64,000 nt of DNA from Roseateles aquatilis. Its GTDB lineage: Bacteria > Pseudomonadota > Gammaproteobacteria > Burkholderiales > Burkholderiaceae_C. Position numbers and translations under genes: made by a program. Of the stretch, positions 21,414 to 31,960 are shown in pieces. Numbering within the stretch: the stretch's first letter is position 1; each line of letters begins with the position of its first letter. The stretch is from positions 434,001 through 498,000 of the forward strand of contig NZ_NIOF01000001.1 in the NCBI RefSeq assembly GCF_002205645.1, read 5' to 3'. The notes beneath the pieces are model-generated. The model saw nothing but the letters and a program-made list of their open reading frames with translations, made no database searches and was not told the origin of the DNA.

Positions 21414-21919
21414 TTCTGGGCGTTGAGCGCGTCGATCACCTTCTTGGTGATGTCCACGCGCGGGCTGGCATGAATCGCGTCCTGAACGATCAGATCGTAC
21501 TTCTCTTGCTCGAAGATCTGCTTGATGACCTTGTTGGCCTTCTCGACCAGGGCCGTCGTTTCCTCGCTCTTGCGCTGGGCGACGTCCTCGTTGAACTCGC
21601 GGCGCTTGCGCTGCAGGTCGCGGTCCTGCTCGATCAGCTCGCGCTGGCGGCGCGAGCGCTCGGCATCGGTCAACGCGGGACCGTCCTTGTCCAGCTTCTC
21701 GGCGGCGCCGCGCAGCTTGGTCTCCTGGTCCAGCAGCGCCTTCTCGCGCCGGCTGAACTCCGCCTGCAGCTTGGACTCGGCGGCCTTGGCCAGGTTGGTC
21801 TCGCGCAGGATCCGCTCGCTGTTGACGTAGCCGATCTTGACTTCCTGGGCTTGCGCGCCCAGCGACGCCGTCGCCGTCAGGAGGACAGCGGCGACGACCT
21901 GCGACAGCTTGCTCTTCAT
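21410..21919 (-). CDS. skp: Periplasmic chaperone Skp/OmpH
   Basis: Skp holds unfolded outer-membrane proteins in the periplasm on their way to BamA. The 169-residue product has a signal peptide ([20 protein letters not shown], cut after AQA), then [13 protein letters not shown] and a long charged helical arm (about 45-130) typical of the jellyfish-shaped trimer. It overlaps bamA by 1 base and lpxD by 4. Confidence 0.95.
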   Translation of the reverse strand: MKSKLSQVVAAVLLTATASLGAQAQEVKIGYVNSERILRETNLAKAAESKLQAEFSRREKALLDQETKLRGAAEKLDKDGPALTDAERSRRQRELIEQDRDLQRKRREFNEDVAQRKSEETTALVEKANKVIKQIFEQEKYDLIVQDAIHASPRVDITKKVIDALNAQK

Positions 21920-24222
21920 CAGAATGCAGTCCCGATCTGGAATTGGAAACGCTCGATTCTATCCGTGGGCTTCTTGCGCACCGCCGAGCCGTAGCTCAGA
22001 CGCAGCGGGCCCATCGGCGACAGCCAGCTGATGCCGACGCCGGCCGACACGCGGGTGTCCTTGAATTCGAGCTTTTCGTCCTGGCCCCACACGTTGCCCG
22101 CGTCGACGAAGCCGAACAGGCGGAAGCTCTTGTCGTTGCCGGCGCCCGGCACCGGCACGTAGAACTCGGTGTTGATGTTGAACTTGCGGTTGCCGCCGGT
22201 GTACGAGCCGGTCACGTCGACCGGGCCCAGCGTGCCCGGCTCGAAGACGCGGACCGAACCCAGGCCGCCGCCGTAGAAGTTCTTGAAGACCGGGAACGGC
22301 CGGCCGCTCAGGCCGCGGCCATAGGCCACCTCGCCGTTGACCATGAACGAGAACTTGCGGCCCAGCGGCACGAACTGCTGGTACTGCAGGTTGGCGATGG
22401 TGTAGCGCGAATCGCCGATCGGGCTCATCTCCAGGTTGACCCGCTTCATCGAGCCGGCAGTCGGGGTGATGACCGAGTCCCGGTTGTCCTTCTTCCAGCC
22501 GATCGTCAGCGGAATCGACATCGCCGAGGCGCCGAACTGGTTGCGGAACAGCCAGTAGCTGTTGGGCAGGCCGGTGGTCGTCGTGATGCGGGTGGTCTCG
22601 TAGCCGATGCCGAAGAAGACCGTGTCGTCTTCCGAGAACGGCACGCCGAACTTGACCGAGCCACCGTAGGACGCGAACTCGTATTCCTCGCCCAGGTTGT
22701 TGATCGGCTTGACGGTGCGGTAGAACACGTCGATCGCGCGCGACACGCCGTCGACGGTGAAGTACGGATCGACCGTTGTCACGCCCAGCGCGCGGCCGGT
22801 GCTGGCCGTGTTCACCTGGACACCCAGGTAGTTGCCGGAGCCGAACACGTTCTCCTGCGAGATCGAGCCCGACAACGACAGCTTGCTGGCGCTCGAGTAG
22901 CCGGCGCCGATCTGGATGTTGCCGGTGGGGCGCTCGGTGACGGTCAGCGTGACGTCCACCTGGTCGGGGGAGCCCGGCACCTCGGTGGTGTCGATGGTGA
23001 CGTCCTTGAAGTAGCCCAGCCGCTCGACGCGGTCGCGCGAGGCCTTGATGCGGGCGCCGTCGTACCAGGAGGATTCGAACTGGCGGAACTCCCGGCGGAT
23101 CACTTCGTCGCGGGTGCGGGTGTTGCCGGACACCAGCACGCGGCGCACATAGACGCGGCGCTGCGGCTCGCCGACCAGCGTGACGGTGACCTGCCCGGTC
23201 AGGCGGTCGATCTCGGGGCGGCTCTCGACACGCGCGAAGGCGTAGCCGAAGGTGCCGTACATGTCCTGGAAGTTGCGCGTCGTCTGCGCCACGGCCTCGC
23301 CGTTGTAAGGCTCGCCGGGCTTCAGCGCGATCAGGCGCTTGAACTCGTCGTCACGGCCGAGGAACTCGCCTTCCAGCTTGACCGCGTTGACCGTGTAGGG
23401 CTGGCCTTCGTTGACGGTGATCGCGATGCTGATGCTCTGCTTGTCCGGCGAAATCGTGACCTGCGTCGATTCGACGTTGAACTCCAGATAACCGCGGTTC
23501 AGGTAGTACGAGCGGATCGTCTCCAGGTCGGCGTTCAGCTTGGCGCGGGAGTAGCGATCGGTCTTCGTGTACCAGGTCAGCCAGCCCGAGGTGGTCTGCT
23601 CCAGCAGACCCAGCAGCGTGCTTTCGCTGAACACCTTGTTGCCGAGCACGCGGATCTCGGCAATCTTGGCAGGCTCGCCCTCGGTCACCGAGAAGCTGAC
23701 GTTGACACGGTTGCGCTCGATCGGGGTGATCGTGGTGGTGACCTCGGCGCCGTACAGCGAGCGGGTCAGGTATTGACGCTTGAGCTCCTGCTCGGCGCGG
23801 TCAGCCAGCGCCTTGTCGAAGGGCTTGCCTTCGCCGATGCCGACGTCCTTCAGCGACTTGGTCAGCGCCTCGGCGTCGAACTCCTTCAGGCCGACGAAGC
23901 TGACGTTGGCGATGATCGGACGCTCCTCGATCACGATGACGACGGCATCGGTGTCGAGGTTGATGCGGACGTCCTTGAACAGGCCGGTCGCGAACAGGGC
24001 GCGCAGCGCGGCGGCACCCTTCTCGTCGTTGTAGGTGTCGCCGATGCGGAACGGCAGGGCCGCGAAGACGGTACCGGGGTCGGTCCGTTGCAGGCCCTCG
24101 ACGCGGATGTCCTTGAGGACGAAGGGCTCGGCGGCCCAGACGGCGCCACCTTGCAGCGCGGTGGCCAGCACCGCCAGTTGGATCACGTGGGGGCGCAGGG
24201 ACTCGGGCAGGAATCGGGACAT
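21919..24222 (-). CDS. bamA: Outer membrane protein assembly factor BamA
   Basis: BamA is the beta-barrel core of the BAM complex that inserts outer-membrane proteins. The 767 residues include a signal peptide ending near VWA, five POTRA domains (about 33-430; first one [20 protein letters not shown]) and a 16-strand barrel ending in Phe (FQFQIGTAF), the C-terminal signal of outer-membrane proteins. The L6 loop VRGF-type motif appears as the variant VRVF within [15 protein letters not shown], with Val in place of Gly. Its partner genes bamB and bamD are elsewhere in this window. Confidence 0.97.
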   Translation of the reverse strand: MSRFLPESLRPHVIQLAVLATALQGGAVWAAEPFVLKDIRVEGLQRTDPGTVFAALPFRIGDTYNDEKGAAALRALFATGLFKDVRINLDTDAVVIVIEERPIIANVSFVGLKEFDAEALTKSLKDVGIGEGKPFDKALADRAEQELKRQYLTRSLYGAEVTTTITPIERNRVNVSFSVTEGEPAKIAEIRVLGNKVFSESTLLGLLEQTTSGWLTWYTKTDRYSRAKLNADLETIRSYYLNRGYLEFNVESTQVTISPDKQSISIAITVNEGQPYTVNAVKLEGEFLGRDDEFKRLIALKPGEPYNGEAVAQTTRNFQDMYGTFGYAFARVESRPEIDRLTGQVTVTLVGEPQRRVYVRRVLVSGNTRTRDEVIRREFRQFESSWYDGARIKASRDRVERLGYFKDVTIDTTEVPGSPDQVDVTLTVTERPTGNIQIGAGYSSASKLSLSGSISQENVFGSGNYLGVQVNTASTGRALGVTTVDPYFTVDGVSRAIDVFYRTVKPINNLGEEYEFASYGGSVKFGVPFSEDDTVFFGIGYETTRITTTTGLPNSYWLFRNQFGASAMSIPLTIGWKKDNRDSVITPTAGSMKRVNLEMSPIGDSRYTIANLQYQQFVPLGRKFSFMVNGEVAYGRGLSGRPFPVFKNFYGGGLGSVRVFEPGTLGPVDVTGSYTGGNRKFNINTEFYVPVPGAGNDKSFRLFGFVDAGNVWGQDEKLEFKDTRVSAGVGISWLSPMGPLRLSYGSAVRKKPTDRIERFQFQIGTAF

Positions 24223-24231
24223 GCGGAAGCT

Positions 24232-25605
24232 TCAGTGCAGACCCGGCGTGCGGGTCAGATCGTTGAAAAGGGCCAGGCTCATCATCAGCAGCACGACGGC
24301 GATACCTGCGCGTTGCAGCTGCTTGTGCCACCACTCAGAGACAGGGCGGCCGCTCAAACCCTCGAAAAGATAATACATCAGGTGTCCGCCATCGAGCATC
24401 GGCAGCGGCAGCAGGTTCAGTACTCCGAGGCTCACGCTGACGGTGGCCAGGAAGCTCAGGAAGGCAGTGAGCCCGAGGCTCGCGGACTGGTCCGCCGCCT
24501 TGGCGATCGTGAGGGGTCCGCTGAGGTTCTTTACCGAAGCTTCACCGATGAGCATGCGGCCCAGCGTCTTGGCCGTCAGCGCGCTCAGCTCCCACGTGCG
24601 GGTCAGGCCTTGCCTGACCGATTCGACGGGCCCGTAGTGGACGGTGACGCGGGCCGGTTTGGCATCGAAGCCGGCGCCGATGCGGGCGACTCGCTGATCG
24701 CCGGCGATGTCCACGCGCGGCGTGACCTCGCGCACCAGTTGCTGGCCATCGCGCAGCACGGTGATGCGCAGCGTCTCCGCCCGGCCATCGACGACCGCGC
24801 GCCGGATGCGTTGGATGAACCAGGCCACGTCCGGCACCGGGTCGTCATTGACGCGCAGCACACGGTCGCCGGCGCGCAGGCCGGCGGCCTCGGCCGGATC
24901 ACCCTCGATCATCCGACCCAGCACCGGCTCGGCGAACACACCGCTCAGGCCGATCTGGCGCATCGCGCGTTCGTCGAAGTCGCGGCTGTCCAGCGTGTCG
25001 GTGTCCAGGCGCAGATTGCGATGGCCGTGGCCCTGCGCGTTGGCGACGCTCAGGAACAGCGGCCGCTTGTCCGCCACCGCCTGCGCGAGTTGCCAGCCGA
25101 GGTCGGGCATCGAGCGCACCTCGTCCCACTCCTGACCGTCGCTGGACCACGCCTGCACCCAGTCGCCGGCGCGCAGGCCGGCGCGTTCCGCCAGGCTGCC
25201 GGTCAGCGGCGAGCCGAGCAGCGCCTTCGATTCCTCGCGGCCGATCCAGCCGACCGCCGCGAACAGCAGCACCGCCAGGATCAGGTTGGCCGCCGGCCCC
25301 GCGGCGACGATCGCGGCGCGCTGCCACAGCGTCTTGCGGTTGAAGGCCTGCGAGCGCATGTCGGGCGGCACGTCGCCGTCGCTTTCGTCGAGCATGCGGA
25401 CGTAGCCGCCGAGCGGGATCGCGCTCAAGGTGAACTCGGTGGCGTCGGGATGCTTGCGGCGGCGCAGCAGCACGCGTCCGAAGCCGACCGAGAAGCGCAG
25501 CACCTTGACGCCGCAGGCGCGCGCCACGCGGTAGTGACCCCATTCGTGGATCACGATGAGGATGCCCAGCGTGACGAGGAAGTAGAGGATCTGGGAGAGG
25601 GTCAC
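24232..25605 (-). CDS. rseP: Site-2 zinc metalloprotease RseP
   Basis: RseP cuts anti-sigma factors and signal-peptide remnants inside the inner membrane. The 457 residues contain the zinc motif HEWGH (H20, E21, H24) in the first membrane segment, two PDZ domains (about 115-290) and the C-terminal LNLLPLPMLDGGHLMYYL motif with the third metal ligand. It lies 9 bases before bamA and fits an envelope-stress role next to OMP assembly genes. Confidence 0.96.
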   Translation of the reverse strand: MTLSQILYFLVTLGILIVIHEWGHYRVARACGVKVLRFSVGFGRVLLRRRKHPDATEFTLSAIPLGGYVRMLDESDGDVPPDMRSQAFNRKTLWQRAAIVAAGPAANLILAVLLFAAVGWIGREESKALLGSPLTGSLAERAGLRAGDWVQAWSSDGQEWDEVRSMPDLGWQLAQAVADKRPLFLSVANAQGHGHRNLRLDTDTLDSRDFDERAMRQIGLSGVFAEPVLGRMIEGDPAEAAGLRAGDRVLRVNDDPVPDVAWFIQRIRRAVVDGRAETLRITVLRDGQQLVREVTPRVDIAGDQRVARIGAGFDAKPARVTVHYGPVESVRQGLTRTWELSALTAKTLGRMLIGEASVKNLSGPLTIAKAADQSASLGLTAFLSFLATVSVSLGVLNLLPLPMLDGGHLMYYLFEGLSGRPVSEWWHKQLQRAGIAVVLLMMSLALFNDLTRTPGLH

Positions 25606-25651
25606 GATGTGGTCCGGTGGCGGCGGCGGGTCCGGCTGGGAAGGCGCGGGG

Positions 25652-26860
25652 TCAGACGGTGGCGGCGAAAGCAGCGATCAGTGCCTGCGCATGACGCCGC
25701 GCCCGGGCATCCAGCGCGAGCAACCCCGCCACGCTGTCGACGTCGCCGGACTGCGGCGCAACGGATTCGAGCGCCTCGCGGTTGACCTGGCAGATCTGGT
25801 CGAAGCGCAGGCGGTGGTCCAGGAAGGCGGCGACCGCCTCCTCGTTGGCCGCGTTCAGCACCGCGGTGCTGCCCTCGGCCGCGCGCAGCGCCTGCCAGGA
25901 CAGGTGCAAACCCGGGAAGCGGCGCTTGTCGGCCTCCTCGAAGGCCAGATTGGGCGCGGCCAGCAGGTCCAGCATGCCGGCGCCGGACTCGATGCGCTCC
26001 GGGAACGACAACGCGTAGGCGATGGGCACGCGCATGTCGGGCGTGCCGAGCTGCGCCAGCACCGAGTGGTCGCGGCACACCACCATCGAGTGCACGATGC
26101 TCTGCGGGTGGATCAACACCTTGATCTGCTCGGGCCGCAGGTTGAACAGCCAGCGCGCCTCGATGACTTCGAGCGCCTTGTTCATCATCGTCGCCGAATC
26201 GACCGAGATCTTGCGGCCCATCACCCAGTTCGGATGCGCGCAGGCCTGCTCAGGCGTGACGTCGGCCAGCGTCGAGGGGTCGCGCTGGCGGAACGGTCCG
26301 CCGGACGCGGTCAGCACGAGGTGATCGATGCGCTGATGCCAGGTCGAGCGGTCCTCGGGCAGGCACTGGAAGATCGCCGAGTGCTCGGAATCGACGGGCA
26401 GCAACGTCGCGCCGCCCTCCTCGACCGCGCGCATGAACAGCGCGCCGCCGAGCACGATCGCTTCCTTGTTGGCCAACAGCAGGCGCTTGCCGGCGCGCGC
26501 CGCGGCGATCGCCGGCGACAGGCCGGCGGCGCCGACGATGGCGGCCATCACGGCATCGACCTCGGGATGGGCGGCGATCTCGCTGAGCGCGGCCATACCG
26601 TCCAGCACCTCGGTGCGAGAGCCCGCCTCGCGCAGGCCGGCGCGCAGCTGGGCGGCCAGCCCGGCATCCGGCAGCACCGCGAAGCGCGGCGCATGCGCCA
26701 GGCATTGGGCCAGCAGTTCGTCGACGCGGCTCATCGCCGACAGCGCGAAGACGCGATACCGGTCCGGATGGCGCGCGATGACGTCGAGCGTGTTGGTGCC
26801 GATCGATCCGGTGGATCCCAGCACGCAGACCTGTTGCGGACGGTGAAGGGTGAGGCTCAT
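25652..26860 (-). CDS. dxr: 1-deoxy-D-xylulose 5-phosphate reductoisomerase
   Basis: Dxr (IspC) makes methylerythritol 4-phosphate, the committed step of the MEP isoprenoid route; IspG of the same route is also in this window. The 402 residues show the NADPH site [34 protein letters not shown], the metal/substrate motif [13 protein letters not shown], and TASGGPFR. It is 55 bases after cdsA in the usual Proteobacterial order. Confidence 0.97.
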   Translation of the reverse strand: MSLTLHRPQQVCVLGSTGSIGTNTLDVIARHPDRYRVFALSAMSRVDELLAQCLAHAPRFAVLPDAGLAAQLRAGLREAGSRTEVLDGMAALSEIAAHPEVDAVMAAIVGAAGLSPAIAAARAGKRLLLANKEAIVLGGALFMRAVEEGGATLLPVDSEHSAIFQCLPEDRSTWHQRIDHLVLTASGGPFRQRDPSTLADVTPEQACAHPNWVMGRKISVDSATMMNKALEVIEARWLFNLRPEQIKVLIHPQSIVHSMVVCRDHSVLAQLGTPDMRVPIAYALSFPERIESGAGMLDLLAAPNLAFEEADKRRFPGLHLSWQALRAAEGSTAVLNAANEEAVAAFLDHRLRFDQICQVNREALESVAPQSGDVDSVAGLLALDARARRHAQALIAAFAATV

Positions 26861-26915
26861 CGCGGGGTGATCACTGGGTTGAATGCTGGATCGATCACGG
26901 GTTGGCCAGACGGGA

Positions 26916-27749
26916 TCAGAGGGAACTCAGCGCCAGCGCCAGCGGCAGGACCGGCAGCAGCGCATCGACACGGTCCAGCACGCCGCCGTGGCCGGGCAAC
27001 AGCTGACTGCTGTCCTTGGCGCCGGCGGCCCGCTTGACCAACGACTCGAACAGATCGCCGACGACGCTCATCGCCGCCAGGAACACCAGCGCCAGCAGCG
27101 ACACGATGCCGACGCGTTTCACCAGGACCGTGTAGAGACTGGCCGAATCGACGTCCACGCGCACGTCGATGACGTGCACCCAGACGAAGGCCAGCACGAT
27201 CACGCCGACGAGGCCACCGATCGCGCCCTCCCAGCTCTTGCCGGGACTGATCGCGGGCGCCAGCTTACGCCTGCCGAAGGCCTTGCCGGAAAAATAGGCG
27301 GCGATGTCGGCCATCCAGACCAGGCACATCGCCGACAGCAGGAAGTTGACGCCGCGCGATTTCGCCACGATCAGCGCCAGCCACGCGGCCCACAGCAGCA
27401 CGGCGCCGAGCACCAGCCGCAGCGGCCGCGACAGCGTCGGCCAGCCGGCCACGCCGACCGCCAGCGCGCGCGCGCCGCCCAGCACCCACAGCCCGCCGGC
27501 CAGCCACCAGCACCAGGATGGCACCGCGAAGCCCACGAAGAAGAAGGTGCCCGCGCAGACCGCGGCGAGCACCGCGCCGAACGCCAGCGCCGCGGCGCCG
27601 GGCTTGCCGTTCAGCCGCGACCATTCCCAGCCGGCGGCCGCGATCATCGCCAGCGTCAGCAGCGCGAACCACGTCGGGTTCGACGCGAACAGCGCCGGCA
27701 ACAGGATCGCCAACAGCACGATGGCCGTGATGACGCGTTGAAGCAGCAT
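26916..27749 (-). CDS. cdsA: Phosphatidate cytidylyltransferase
   Basis: CdsA makes CDP-diacylglycerol from phosphatidic acid and CTP for phospholipid synthesis in the inner membrane. The 277 residues carry about eight membrane segments and the signature [38 protein letters not shown] near the C-terminus (split here: [13 protein letters not shown], then [18 protein letters not shown]). I use the ATG at 27749 ([13 protein letters not shown]), one base after the uppS stop. Confidence 0.96.
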   Translation of the reverse strand: MLLQRVITAIVLLAILLPALFASNPTWFALLTLAMIAAAGWEWSRLNGKPGAAALAFGAVLAAVCAGTFFFVGFAVPSWCWWLAGGLWVLGGARALAVGVAGWPTLSRPLRLVLGAVLLWAAWLALIVAKSRGVNFLLSAMCLVWMADIAAYFSGKAFGRRKLAPAISPGKSWEGAIGGLVGVIVLAFVWVHVIDVRVDVDSASLYTVLVKRVGIVSLLALVFLAAMSVVGDLFESLVKRAAGAKDSSQLLPGHGGVLDRVDALLPVLPLALALSSL

Positions 27750-27750
27750 G

Positions 27751-28482
27751 TCAGGCCTCCTGGGGCACGCCGGGCGCGTTGACGCCGCCGAAGCGGCGGT
27801 CCCGGGCGCGGAACGCGGCGATCGCCTCGTCCAGCTGTGCCTCGCCGAACTCCGGCCAGAGGCAGTCGGAGAAGACGAACTCGGTGTACGCGGTCTGCCA
27901 GAGCATGAAGTTGCTGATGCGCAACTCGCCACCGGTGCGGATGAAGAGGTCCGGATCAGGCGCGTAGTTCATCGCCATGTATTCGGACAGCTTCGCCTCG
28001 GTCAGCTCCGCCGCGGGCACGCCGTCTTCGATCGCGCGGCGGCAGGCCTGGACGATGTCCCAGCGGCCGCCGTAGTTGAACGCGACGTTCAGCGTCAGCT
28101 TGCTGTTGTGGGCGGTCGAGGTCTCGGCCTCGGCCCACGCCGCGCGCAGCTTGTCGGACACCGCCTCGCGGTCGCCGACGATGCGGATGCGCACGCCCAT
28201 CGCGCCCATGCGGGCCAGGTAGCGCGACACCGCCGCCAGCACCAGGCCCATCAGGCCGGAGACCTCGTCGCTGGGGCGCTTCCAGTTTTCGCTGGAGAAG
28301 GCGAAGACGGTCAGGTACTCGATCTCGCGGTCGATGCAGGCCTGCACGACGCGCACCAGCGCGTCCACGCCCTGCTTGTGACCGAAGAAGCGCGGCAGAA
28401 AGCGCTTCTTGGCCCATCGACCGTTGCCATCCATGACGATGGCCACATGGCGGGGCACTCCCGCCTTGCTGTCGGCGCTCAC
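27751..28482 (-). CDS. uppS: Undecaprenyl diphosphate synthase
   Basis: UppS builds the C55 lipid carrier for peptidoglycan and O-antigen synthesis. The 243 residues have the cis-prenyltransferase motifs HVAIVMDGNGRWAKKR (catalytic Asp), GHKQGVDAL, FSSENWKRP, and RTGGELRISNFMLWQTAYTE. It lies between frr and cdsA with tight spacing. Confidence 0.97.
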   Translation of the reverse strand: MSADSKAGVPRHVAIVMDGNGRWAKKRFLPRFFGHKQGVDALVRVVQACIDREIEYLTVFAFSSENWKRPSDEVSGLMGLVLAAVSRYLARMGAMGVRIRIVGDREAVSDKLRAAWAEAETSTAHNSKLTLNVAFNYGGRWDIVQACRRAIEDGVPAAELTEAKLSEYMAMNYAPDPDLFIRTGGELRISNFMLWQTAYTEFVFSDCLWPEFGEAQLDEAIAAFRARDRRFGGVNAPGVPQEA

Positions 28483-28495
28483 CAGGATGCGGCGC

Positions 28496-29056
28496 TCAGA
28501 CAGCCATGATCTCGGCTTCCTTGGCCGAGAGCAGCTTGTCGATGTCGGAGATGACGCGGTCGGTCAGCTTCTGGACTTCATCCTGGCTGCGACGCTCGTC
28601 GTCCTCGGTGATGACCTTGTCCTTGGCGGCCTTCTTCGCCTGCTCGTTGGCATCGCGGCGCAGGTTGCGCACGGCAACCTTGGCATCCTCGGCGGCCCCC
28701 TTGGCGACCTTGGTCAGGTCACGGCGGCGCTCTTCGGACAGCGGCGGCATCGGCACGCGGATCAGGTCGCCCTGCGACGCCGGATTCAGGCCCAGGTCGG
28801 ACTCGCGGATGGCCTTCTCGATCTTCTGGCCCATGCCCTTTTCCCAGGGCTGCACGCTGACCGTGCGGGCGTCCAGCAGCGTGACGTTGGCCACCTGCGA
28901 GATCGGCACCATCGAGCCGTAGTAGTCCACGTGCACCTGGTCCAGCAGGCCCGGGTGGGCGCGACCGGTGCGGATCTTCTGCAGCTCGTTCTTGAAGGAC
29001 TCGACGGACTTGGCCATCTTGACTTCGGCGTTGCTCTTGATGTCGGCGATGCTCAT
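28496..29056 (-). CDS. frr: Ribosome recycling factor
   Basis: Frr, with EF-G, splits post-termination ribosomes. The 186-residue protein has the three-helix-bundle pattern: [23 protein letters not shown], then [19 protein letters not shown], and a Lys-rich C-terminal helix. GAGGA precedes the ATG. It lies between pyrH and uppS. Confidence 0.98.
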   Translation of the reverse strand: MSIADIKSNAEVKMAKSVESFKNELQKIRTGRAHPGLLDQVHVDYYGSMVPISQVANVTLLDARTVSVQPWEKGMGQKIEKAIRESDLGLNPASQGDLIRVPMPPLSEERRRDLTKVAKGAAEDAKVAVRNLRRDANEQAKKAAKDKVITEDDERRSQDEVQKLTDRVISDIDKLLSAKEAEIMAV

Positions 29057-29147
29057 GTTCTTTTCCTCGATTCAATGGGACGGTGATGCCCGGATGCGGC
29101 CGCGACGGCGCGTGCGTGGCGGATCCGGCGTTAACGCGTCACAGCGC

Positions 29148-29858
29148 TCAGACGTGCACCAGCGTGCCTTCGTCCTCGCCCATCACGACGCGCTTGAGCG
29201 CGCCCGGCTTGAAGATGCTGAAGACCTTGATCGGCAGCTTCTGGTCGCGGCACAGCGCGAACGCAGTGGCATCCAGGACTTGCAGGTTCTTGCTGATGGC
29301 TTCGTCGAAGCTGATGCGGGCGTAGCGCGTCGCGGTCGGGTCCTTCTTCGGATCGGCGGTGTAGACGCCGTCGACCTTGGTCGCCTTCAGCACGATCTCG
29401 GCGCCGATCTCCGCGCCGCGCAGCGCGGCGGCGGTGTCGGTGGTGAAGAAGGGGTTGCCGGTGCCGGCGGCGAAGATGACGACCTTGCCCTCTTCCAGGT
29501 ACTGCAGCGCCTTGGGGCGCACGTAGGGCTCGACGACCTGCTCGATCGCGATGGCCGACATCACCCGCGCGGTCATGCCTTCCTGGCGCATCGTGTCGGC
29601 CAGCGCCAGCGAGTTCATCACCGTCGCCAGCATGCCCATGTAATCCGCCGTCGCGCGATCCATGCCCACCGCGCCACCGGCCACGCCGCGGAAGATGTTG
29701 CCGCCGCCGATGACCACCGCGACCTCGACGCCGAGGCGGGTGACGTCCTGGATCTCTTGCACCATGCGGACGATGGTCGCGCGATTGATACCGTAAGCGT
29801 CGTCGCCCATCAGGGCTTCGCCGGAGAGCTTGAGCAGGATGCGTTTGTGCGCGGGCAT
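29148..29858 (-). CDS. pyrH: UMP kinase
   Basis: PyrH phosphorylates UMP to UDP. The 236 residues show the amino-acid kinase fold: [30 protein letters not shown], and the acceptor region [20 protein letters not shown], then [16 protein letters not shown]. The ATG at 29858 gives the family N-terminus; an upstream in-frame Met adds residues with no match to the family. Confidence 0.97.
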   Translation of the reverse strand: MPAHKRILLKLSGEALMGDDAYGINRATIVRMVQEIQDVTRLGVEVAVVIGGGNIFRGVAGGAVGMDRATADYMGMLATVMNSLALADTMRQEGMTARVMSAIAIEQVVEPYVRPKALQYLEEGKVVIFAAGTGNPFFTTDTAAALRGAEIGAEIVLKATKVDGVYTADPKKDPTATRYARISFDEAISKNLQVLDATAFALCRDQKLPIKVFSIFKPGALKRVVMGEDEGTLVHV

Positions 29859-29941
29859 TGTTACCTCGTCAATACAACCAATGGGGTGGGCCTGCACGGG
29901 GGTCTGCGGGCGGCGCTCGACGCGGGCGCAGGCACAAGTGT

Positions 29942-29964
29942 AAAGGGCGCCAACGGCGCCCTTT
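29942..29964 (-). terminator. Hairpin between tsf and pyrH
   Basis: Perfect 10-base arms aaagggcgcc and ggcgcccttt enclose a 3-base loop. On the minus strand it lies just past the tsf stop, with a short weak T tail. It probably dampens read-through into pyrH. Confidence 0.6.
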
Positions 29965-29977
29965 TGAGTCGCGGAGC

Positions 29978-30874
29978 TTATTGCCCCTTGCTGGCGGCAG
30001 CCACCTGGGCGGCCACCTCGGCGGCGAAATCGTCCACCTTCTTCTCGATGCCCTCGCCCACCACGTACAGGGTGAAGGACTTCACCGTGGTGGCCTTGTC
30101 CTTGAGCATCTGGGCGACAGTCTGCTTGCCGTCGGCGGCCTTCACGAAGACCTGGTCCAGCAGCGAGACTTCCTTCAGGAACTTCTGCACCGAGCCTTCG
30201 ACCATCTTGGCGACGATCTCGGCCGGCTTGCCGGATTCGGCGGCCTTCTCGGCGGCGATCTTGCGTTCCTTCTCGACCAGGTCGGCCGACACTTCGGCGG
30301 CCGACAGGGCGGCCGGCTTCATCGCGGCGACGTGCATGGCGACGTCCTTGGCGGCGACGTCGTCACCCTCGAACTCGACCATCACGCCGATGCGCGTGCC
30401 GTGCAGGTACGACACCAGCTTGGAGCCGGCGTAGCGCTTGAAGCGGCGGATCGTCATGTTCTCGCCGATCTTGCCGATCAGGCCCTTGCGCACGTCTTCC
30501 ACCGTCGGGCCGAAGCCTTCCTGCGACAGCGGCAGGGCCGACAGCGCTTCCACGCTGGCGGGGTCGTTCTCGGCGATCAGGCCGGCCAGCGCGTTCACGA
30601 AGGCCAGGAAGGCGTCGTTCTTGGAGACGAAGTCGGTTTCGCAGTTGACTTCGATCAGCGCGCCGGCGTTGCCGCTGACGACCGAGGCGACCACGCCTTC
30701 GGCGGTGATGCGCGAGGCGGCCTTGCCGGCCTTGCTGCCCAGCTTGACGCGCAGGATTTCCTCGGCGCGGGTCATGTCGCCCTCGGCCTCGGTCAGCGCC
30801 TTCTTGCACTCCATCATCGGCGAGTCGGTGCGGGCGCGCAGTTCGGCGACCATGCTTGCGGTAATTGCTGCCAT
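29978..30874 (-). CDS. tsf: Elongation factor Ts
   Basis: EF-Ts exchanges GDP for GTP on EF-Tu. The 298-residue protein has the UBA-like N-terminus ([22 protein letters not shown]), the TDFV motif ([12 protein letters not shown]) and the coiled-coil and C-terminal modules. GGAG lies ahead of the ATG. It follows rpsB, as in nearly all bacteria. Confidence 0.98.
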   Translation of the reverse strand: MAAITASMVAELRARTDSPMMECKKALTEAEGDMTRAEEILRVKLGSKAGKAASRITAEGVVASVVSGNAGALIEVNCETDFVSKNDAFLAFVNALAGLIAENDPASVEALSALPLSQEGFGPTVEDVRKGLIGKIGENMTIRRFKRYAGSKLVSYLHGTRIGVMVEFEGDDVAAKDVAMHVAAMKPAALSAAEVSADLVEKERKIAAEKAAESGKPAEIVAKMVEGSVQKFLKEVSLLDQVFVKAADGKQTVAQMLKDKATTVKSFTLYVVGEGIEKKVDDFAAEVAAQVAAASKGQ

Positions 30875-30946
30875 TTCAATCTCCGTTTGGCGCGGCGCCG
30901 GGACCGGGACAGGTCGGCGCCGCTGAATCTTGCTTGGAAAGAACTT

Positions 30947-30973
30947 GGAAAAAAGGGGCTGAATCAGCCCCTT
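30947..30973 (-). terminator. Terminator or attenuator between rpsB and tsf
   Basis: Perfect 8-base arms aaggggct (30953-30960) and agcccctt (30966-30973) are followed on the minus strand by TTTTTT. It lies between the rpsB stop and the tsf start, so it may set the S2:EF-Ts ratio. Confidence 0.75.
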
Positions 30974-31012
30974 GTGAGACCCGATCTGCGTGACCAGGTT
31001 GAAGGCCCGAGA

Positions 31013-31759
31013 TCAGGCGCCTTCGTTCACTTCCACGAACTCGTCGCCTTCGGCGGCGACGGCCTGGACCAGATCGGTCGTGCTGTTGGCGCGGCCTTCC
31101 AGCACGGCGTCGGCGACGGCCTTGGCATACAGGGCCACGGCCTTGGCCGAGTCGTCGTTGCCGGGAATGACGTAATCGATGCCTTCGGGCGAGTGGTTGG
31201 TGTCGACCACGCCGATGACCGGAATGCCCAGCTTCTTGGCTTCGGCGACAGCGATCTTGTGGTAGCCGACGTCGATCACGAACAGCGCGTCAGGCAGCGC
31301 AACCATGTCCTGGATGCCGCCGATGTTCTTTTCCAGCTTGGTGATGTCGCGCTGGAACAGCAGGGCTTCCTTCTTGATCGCGGGCTGCGTGCCGGCGTCG
31401 ACCTGGGCCTGCATGTCCTTCAGACGCTTCAGCGAGGTCTTGACGGTCTTGAAGTTGGTCAGCGTGCCACCCAGCCAACGCTGGTTGACGCTGGGCACGC
31501 CGGCGCGGTCGGCCTCGGCGGCGACGATGTCGCGGGCCTGGCGCTTGGTGCCGACCATCAGGATCGTGCCGCGCTTGGAGGCGAGCTGGCGCACGAACTT
31601 GAGGGCTTCCTCGAACGCGGGCAGCGTCTTCTCGAGGTTGATGATGTGGATCTTGTTGCGATGGCCGTAGATATACGGGGCCATCTTGGGATTCCAGAAG
31701 CGGGTTTGGTGACCAAAGTGGACGCCGGCTTCCAGCATCTCGCGCATCGTGACGGACAT
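31013..31759 (-). CDS. rpsB: 30S ribosomal protein S2
   Basis: S2 bridges head and body of the 30S subunit. The 248 residues include [30 protein letters not shown] start (split: [14 protein letters not shown], then [13 protein letters not shown]), [16 protein letters not shown], and [16 protein letters not shown] lies before the ATG. It is the first gene of the long minus-strand cluster that runs down to 16.5 kb. Confidence 0.98.
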   Translation of the reverse strand: MSVTMREMLEAGVHFGHQTRFWNPKMAPYIYGHRNKIHIINLEKTLPAFEEALKFVRQLASKRGTILMVGTKRQARDIVAAEADRAGVPSVNQRWLGGTLTNFKTVKTSLKRLKDMQAQVDAGTQPAIKKEALLFQRDITKLEKNIGGIQDMVALPDALFVIDVGYHKIAVAEAKKLGIPVIGVVDTNHSPEGIDYVIPGNDDSAKAVALYAKAVADAVLEGRANSTTDLVQAVAAEGDEFVEVNEGA

Positions 31760-31798
31760 GAGTAACTCCGAAGGTTGGTTCTAGAATCCGGCACGAAT

Positions 31799-31821
31799 TG
31801 CAACGGGTTTTGAACGTTGCA
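31799..31821 (-). promoter_or_regulatory. Hairpin in the rpsB leader
   Basis: Perfect 7-base arms tgcaacg (31799-31805) and cgttgca (31815-31821) enclose 9 bases, about 40 bases before the rpsB ATG on the minus strand. S2 leaders are autoregulated in other Proteobacteria, so this could be part of such a leader. No consensus was checked. Confidence 0.35.
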
Positions 31822-31944
31822 ACACCTTTGATCGCCGGATCCGCGAATTTGCGATGTGCTCCAAGGACTTGCGTCTCTCGTTGCACTCCGCGTCCCGCCA
31901 GACTCCAACCCCAGCGGTTGGCGTATCCGGCAAAACCCGACGAG

Positions 31945-31950
31945 TATAAC
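31945..31950 (+). promoter_or_regulatory. Possible -10 element of the amidase gene
   Basis: TATAAC ends 10 bases before the amidase ATG, so a transcript starting about 7 bases after it would have almost no leader. No -35 is clear. Read on the other strand, the same bases give TTATAC, so they could instead serve rpsB. Confidence 0.3.
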
Positions 31951-31960
31951 CCCTTTTTGC

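Noticed and set aside
21943-25785. A very long plus-strand open frame (1280 codons) across bamA and rseP
   Set aside because: It is antisense to two clear genes, made open by GC-rich codon use, and its product (His/Arg/Ala/Gln-rich) matches no family.
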